Source: Telopea speciosissima
Lineage: Eukaryota; Streptophyta; Magnoliopsida; Proteales; Proteaceae
Assembly: GCF_018873765.1 (NCBI RefSeq)
Contig: NC_057919.1
Coordinates: forward strand, 66,334,984-66,398,983
Length of the DNA stretch: 64,000 bases
Direction of reading: 5' to 3'
In this document: one piece after another, positions 36,099-64,000 of the stretch
Position numbering within the stretch: position 1 is the first letter of the stretch
How the letters are laid out: each line of letters begins with the position of its first letter
Program-made: the position numbers and the translations under genes
Notes under the pieces: model-generated
Told to the model about the DNA's origin: nothing
The model's input: the letters and a program-made list of their open reading frames with translations, nothing else
Databases searched by the model: none

Positions 36099-37890
36099 CA
36101 TAGTAAATTCAGGTACGGAAATAGCACGGAAACGGATACGTACGACAATTAATCGGCCCATATGGCAATAGTACATTTTAAAAATCGGACACAATAAAAC
36201 GTGTACAACAATGATACGATACATGTTTAATACGTGTTTTAATACAATTGCTCTGTAAAAATCCAGGAGCAAAAATACGAGTTTATCTTAATAAAAATCA
36301 AGGAGCAAACTGATTTTTTTTGCAACTAATGTCTAATATCTCAAGCCTTCATGAACACTTAAAACCAATCTGGCTTCCCAATTTGAAATCTTTTTTCATT
36401 CTTTTGGATCTCTACATCTAATATTAATTGAGTTTAACCATGTCTATCAAAACAAATGTTGATAAGTATCCACAAGAGTTTTTTTTTTTTGTTTTTTTGG
36501 GTAAAAGAATCCAAAATGTTATAGGAAGCACTTGAACGACTGAACATCCTATGCTCTCCCTCACGGTGTGTCCAAACCGAGATCAAGAGGATCAGATTGT
36601 TTGTTATGTGCAATGGTGGAAGTCCAAACCTTGTTGGATTCTCGGTATTCTCAAGTACAGATTTGGAACAAGCTCTTATGGTTCCTTGGGAGGCTACACT
36701 CTCACGGAATACTAGATCGAGAGAAGAAGATGAAGGAGTTTGATTCAATTAGGAAGTTGGGATTCCATGTTTGTGCGTAACCCTCTAATAAGAAATGATA
36801 AAAATCGGACACAATAAAACGTGTACAACAATGATACGATACATGTTTAATACGTGTTTTAATACAATTGCTCTGTAAAAATCCAGGAGCAAAAATACGA
36901 GTTTATCTTAATAAAAATCAAGGAGCAAACTGATTTTTTTTGCAACTAATGTCTAATATCTCAAGCCTTCATGAACACTTAAAACCAATCTGGCTTCCCA
37001 ATTTGAAATCTTTTTTCATTCTTTTGGATCTCTACATCTAATATTAATTGAGTTTAACCATGTCTATCAAAACAAATGTTGATAAGTATCCACAAGAGTT
37101 TTTTTTTTTTGTTTTTTTGGGTAAAAGAATCCAAAATGTTATAGGAAGCACTTGAACGACTGAACATCCTATGCTCTCTCTCACGGTGTGTCCAAACCGA
37201 GATCAAGAGGATCAGATTGTTTGTTATGTGCAATGGTGGAAGTCCAAACCTTGTTGGATTCTCGGTATTCTCAAGTACAGATTTGGAACAAGCTCTTATG
37301 GTTCCTTGGGAGGCTACACTCTCACGGAATACTAGATCGAGAGAAGAAGATGAAGGAGTTTGATTCAATTAGGAAGTTGGGATTCCATGTTTGTGCGTAA
37401 CCCTCTAATAAGAAATGATAAAACCATGAATTGAAAACAACTAACACAAATATTAAAAAAAAATCCCCTAGTTTGTGAAGAATTGCATACCTATAGAAAT
37501 CTTATCAACACAAACACTGAGAGAGAGAGAGAGATGAAAGGTACTTGGATTTGAAGGATATGGACTAGAACTAGAGTCTTCGAGGTTGATCAAAGAACCA
37601 AAGTGCTTTCCTTGACTGTGATAGTAGATGGTTTGCTAGAACTAGAGTCTTCAGGTGTCAAGTTTGGGGGTTTTCTCACCAACTTTTGGACTTTTAGGTT
37701 TTAGTTTGTTTTTAAAAAAAAATTTTAAAATTAAAACTCATAAATCTGTATTAATATGTGATTAATATGGCAATTAATACACATATAATGTGTTGTTCAT
37801 TTAAAGTCACGTATAAAATTATACTATTTGATAAAATACGGTAACAGTCGTCTTATTTATTTAAACGATTTAATACGCAAACTTACTATG
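36099..37890. mobile_element. 1.8-kb hAT element with internal tandem duplication
   Basis: A perfect 8-bp duplication TTCTAGCA flanks it (36091-36098, 37891-37898). The inverted ends are CATAGTAAATTC on the left and ACTTACTATG on the right. The interior has no transposase and is dominated by a 620-bp tandem duplication, so it is non-autonomous. Subterminal words such as ACGGAAACGGATACG are only weakly repeated at the other end. Confidence 0.85.
36181..37420. repeat. 620-bp near-perfect tandem duplication
   Basis: 36181-36800 and 36801-37420 are identical except for one substitution that I can see (C at 36559, T at 37179). A short A-run microhomology marks the junction. Each copy carries a matching 104-codon minus-strand ORF with no recognisable domain, probably not a gene. 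Confidence 0.95.
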
Positions 37891-38049
37891 TTCTAGCATA
37901 GGGCAACGGCGCAACGCTACCTTTTAGGATTACTTTGCGATTTTTTTTTCCTTATTTTAAGTATTATTTAAAATGATTTGCCTTAAATATCATAAATCAT
38001 TGGTCGACAGTGTTCTTTTTTTAATGGTAAAACTTGACAGTGTTTTGTA

Positions 38050-38585
38050 TAGGGGTGCAAGTTTGGCCTTGTTGGCCCGAACCCGTCCTGAGCCCGAACA
38101 GGGTTTGGGCTGAGATATTTGGCCCTGAGGGCGGGTTAAGGCTAGAAATTTCTGGCCCTGAGTTAGGGTCGGGTCGGGTTAGGGTTGAGGCCTCGAGCTA
38201 AGCTTGGCCCGGCCCGGCCTGACCCTGATTTAAGTTGTACTGTAAAATATATATTGACAAAATTTATACATTATAAACTTTAAATTTCACCCACATTTCT
38301 TTATATAATATATTATATATGAAGACAATAAGTGTTATAATATAATTTATTATATTGTTATTTTATGTAAAATTAATAATGTTTTTTCCAGCCCATGCAT
38401 TTCTTTCCCCCTCCCCATGATCAGGGCCAATCAGGGTCGGCCCGACCCGACCCTAAGGGCGGGTCAGGGTTGGATTTTTCTGGCCCTGAGTCAGGGTCGG
38501 GTCGGGCTTGGGCCCAGCTAAGGGAACTTAGGGTTGGGCTAGGGTTCTATAAAGCCCGGCCCAACCCGACCCTGTTGCAGCCCTA
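38050..38585. mobile_element. 536-bp hAT non-autonomous element
   Basis: The ends are TAGGGGTGCAA and TTGCAGCCCTA (inverted, one mismatch). A perfect 8-bp duplication GTTTTGTA flanks it (38042-38049, 38586-38593). Long GC-rich inverted arms (GGTCGGGTCGGG, CCCGACCC) surround an AT-rich centre. It is a larger relative of the MITE at 10501-10581. Confidence 0.92.
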
Positions 38586-38593
38586 GTTTTGTA

Positions 38594-39934
38594 TCTTGTG
38601 TTTTCCCTCATCCCCTCATCTTTACACTCTCTTCTCCTTTATGGTACATACTAAACAGACTTCTGCCATTTGTTTTATCATAGTTGTTAAAGTTCTTGTT
38701 GTCCTTTCCCTATATCTCCAAAAAATTTCCTGACCCTTTAACACTCACGAATCTCAGATTGGTGTGTCATGAAATCATTATAAATTATACAACCGATCAA
38801 GTTGTAGAACCCAAAAATTTTAAGGAAGAAAGATTGATTCACTGTTCTTATATAGATTCCTTTATACCTTCTTCGCATAAAAAATAAGAAGTAACAATAG
38901 CTTAAGGATATGAGTACTGCAATCCATACATGAATGAGGCTAGTGACCTTGTCATCCATTGTTCTTCAAGTGTTGTTGAATCTCAGATAACAAAGCCAAT
39001 GCAGATTTTGTTTTTCTATAAATCCTATTGCAAGCGAAGATCTATTTCGATCAATCTAGATTAGAGAAGTTCGCATGTTTGAGTTTGGTGTTTGTGGTTT
39101 CCGGAGATGGTTCATATTTTTAATCAGTCTGATTAATCAATCTTAATCAGTCAGTCTATCAAGTTCATTGGGATGGACCAAGATCGACCAATTAATCCAA
39201 AAACTATATTTCCTAAACCCTAAGCCAGACCAATTAATAAAACAGCCGGTTTGGGTTTGTCAATGCAGGGCCAAAAATGGCACCCTTGATTTTAACCCAT
39301 ATACCATATGCTCATTTTCTATTAGAAATTATCAACCCACCAAAATCCCGACTAACAAATAATCGGTTGACAGTTGATTGATGACTTGTTGGTTGGAGTG
39401 CAAAAAATCAAGGGATCGTTTCTCATAATTTGCATAATGTGTCAACAGAAAGAGAACCCCTTGATAGTTGTAGGATTCTGTTTGCTTGTGCCTTCCCTTT
39501 GTAGCTTAGATTAATTGCTTGCCAAGTGGCAACTAGCAAGTTCTGAACTTGTAAATTTCATCAAATCTTGTGAATGTTATCATGCCTCAATTACTAAAAT
39601 AACATAAGATACTTTCGATTCATTGAGATTGATTGGTTGATGCAATAATCACCACTTGCTAAGTGCCATGTGGCAGACATGAGTTGGTCCTAATATGATA
39701 TCCGATAAGATATTGATCCATCATCGTCGATGTAACTTTGATCTAGATACAAATTAATGATTATTAGATCTGGACTCAAATCTCTGTGGATCCCACACAA
39801 AACCGACCCGTTTTACAGCCCTGGTGCTATTTGTCCAAGTAGACATTTATTTACCAAGTTCAGGTGAGGAGGCTGCCAGGGTGTATAGGAGCAAAATTTG
39901 AAAGTGACGTGAATCCAGCTACCCATACGTGAGG
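38594..39934. other. Intergenic, no gene seen
   Basis: AT-rich sequence with AATCAGTCTGATTAATC-type short repeats near 39120-39155. ORFs are under 75 codons and show no domain. Confidence 0.55.
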
Positions 39935-40310
39935 GCTTCACATACAATATCGTGACAACACGTGTCCTTTTACTTCCATAATTGTCCCTCTAGGGTCATT
40001 TGTGAAAGAAAACATAACACCATACGTGAAGTCATTACACTCCATGTACAGGGAGCTGATCTGTACATGTCCTTTTGCATTCATAAATGTTCCCCACCAT
40101 GAGGGTTTAGAGGGGCATTTATGGAATAAAAAGAACACGACATTACACATGAAGAGTCATTACTCTCCACATACAGGGACCTGATCTGTACATGTCCTTT
40201 TCCATTAATAAATGTTCCCCCATGAGTGTTTAGAGGGGCATTTGTGAAATAAAAAGAACACGACACTACACATGAAGAGTCATTACTCTCCACATACAGG
40301 GACCTGATCT
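39935..40310. repeat. Minisatellite, ~125-bp unit, three copies
   Basis: CTGATCTGTACATGTCCTTT recurs at 40056 and 40181, and CTGATCT again at 40304, giving spacings of 125 and 123 bp. A more diverged unit begins near 39940 (ACACGTGTCCTTTTAC). Each unit contains GAGTCATTACTCTCCA-type and GTTTAGAGGGGCATTT-type blocks. A C17 run follows at 40311-40327. Confidence 0.85.
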
Positions 40311-40689
40311 CCCCCCCCCCCCCCCCCGGCGCTTTATAAATAAGTATTGGACCAAACACATTAAAAGTGATAAAATGATTACATCACAAAATAATTTGAA
40401 ATAAGGGAAATAATTTTCGACTATCTTTTTCACTTCTACATCTCTTTGCTAAACTACATATGTTGAGTACCGGATAAAACAAAAGATGTTAGCTATGTTA
40501 GCTTCCGATTGCACACACTCTCATCTGTTCTACTGATGAGTTAACCCCCTCCCCAAAAATAAATAAATAAACAAAAGCAAATCTCATCAGGGGTACAAAA
40601 ATTTAAGATGGGTGGGGAGGGGGGAGGGGGGAGGGGGGGAAGGGAAGAATGAGTAAAGCACCTGAAACTAATCACAAACCCAATGATCT

Positions 40690-63868
<23,179 letters not shown>

Positions 63869-64000
63869 CTGGCACAACAGATTAACCGATTTACAGCAGT
63901 CAATATACATACAGCATTAAATGACTTCTAGAAAAAAACTTCAGAACCCAAAAAATAAGTTTATCACATACTCCAAGCTCAATAATCTACACATCAAATT

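Noticed and set aside
36434..37400. Duplicated 104- and 70-codon ORFs in the 620-bp repeats
   Set aside because: Identical because the DNA is duplicated. No domain, and the two strands overlap, so not taken as genes.
39935..40310. CRISPR-like spaced repeats
   Set aside because: Plant nuclear DNA. The units are contiguous 125-bp minisatellite copies without unique spacers.

Overview
The window is nuclear DNA from a flowering plant, most likely a non-grass. It carries large genes with GT..AG introns, plant-only proteins (the plastid PPR-SMR protein GUN1, FAR1/FHY3-type transposase), Au-type SINEs, Mutator-like and hAT DNA transposons and a Ty1/copia retrotransposon primed by initiator tRNA-Met. 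The species cannot be named from the sequence. Splice junctions, exon phases, terminal inverted repeats (TIRs) and target-site duplications (TSDs) below were read by eye.

Region 1 (1-13999) is gene-poor. Its main feature is an 8.2-kb Mutator-like element (2551-10797) with TIRs of about 1 kb. The left TIR drives a FAR1-type transposase gene that now has three frameshifts and a stop. The inverted right TIR points the same promoter and 5' exon at a minus-strand GRF-type zinc-finger ORF. This convergent layout recalls maize MuDR. An 81-bp hAT MITE sits inside the right TIR.

Region 2 (14000-35063, minus) is GUN1. Four exons with matching phases encode 861 residues: plastid targeting, about 12 PPR repeats and an SMR domain. 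Intron 2 is 14.2 kb and holds a nested stack of mobile elements: a LINE remnant interrupted by a hAT MITE and a solo LTR, beside a second LTR of the same type split by a 5-kb hAT element with a decayed transposase. Intron 1 (4.2 kb) holds a GC-rich tract that may be organellar.

Region 3 (35064-40689) is intergenic: a SINE, a 1.8-kb hAT element containing a 620-bp tandem duplication, a 536-bp hAT element and a 125-bp minisatellite.

Region 4 (40690 to beyond 64000, minus) is the 3' three quarters of a plant NOMO homologue, an ER translocon-associated membrane protein. Seventeen exons encode the last 876 residues. Its introns hold an Au SINE, a 1.2-kb Pack-MULE carrying a fragment of an SRPK kinase gene, an 810-bp hAT element, a solo LTR, a 5.55-kb copia element with one frameshift, and a 213-bp hAT MITE.

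The two host genes look intact and conventional. The unusual content is the transposon record: at least seven hAT-type insertions with perfect 8-bp TSDs, two MULE types, and cargo capture.
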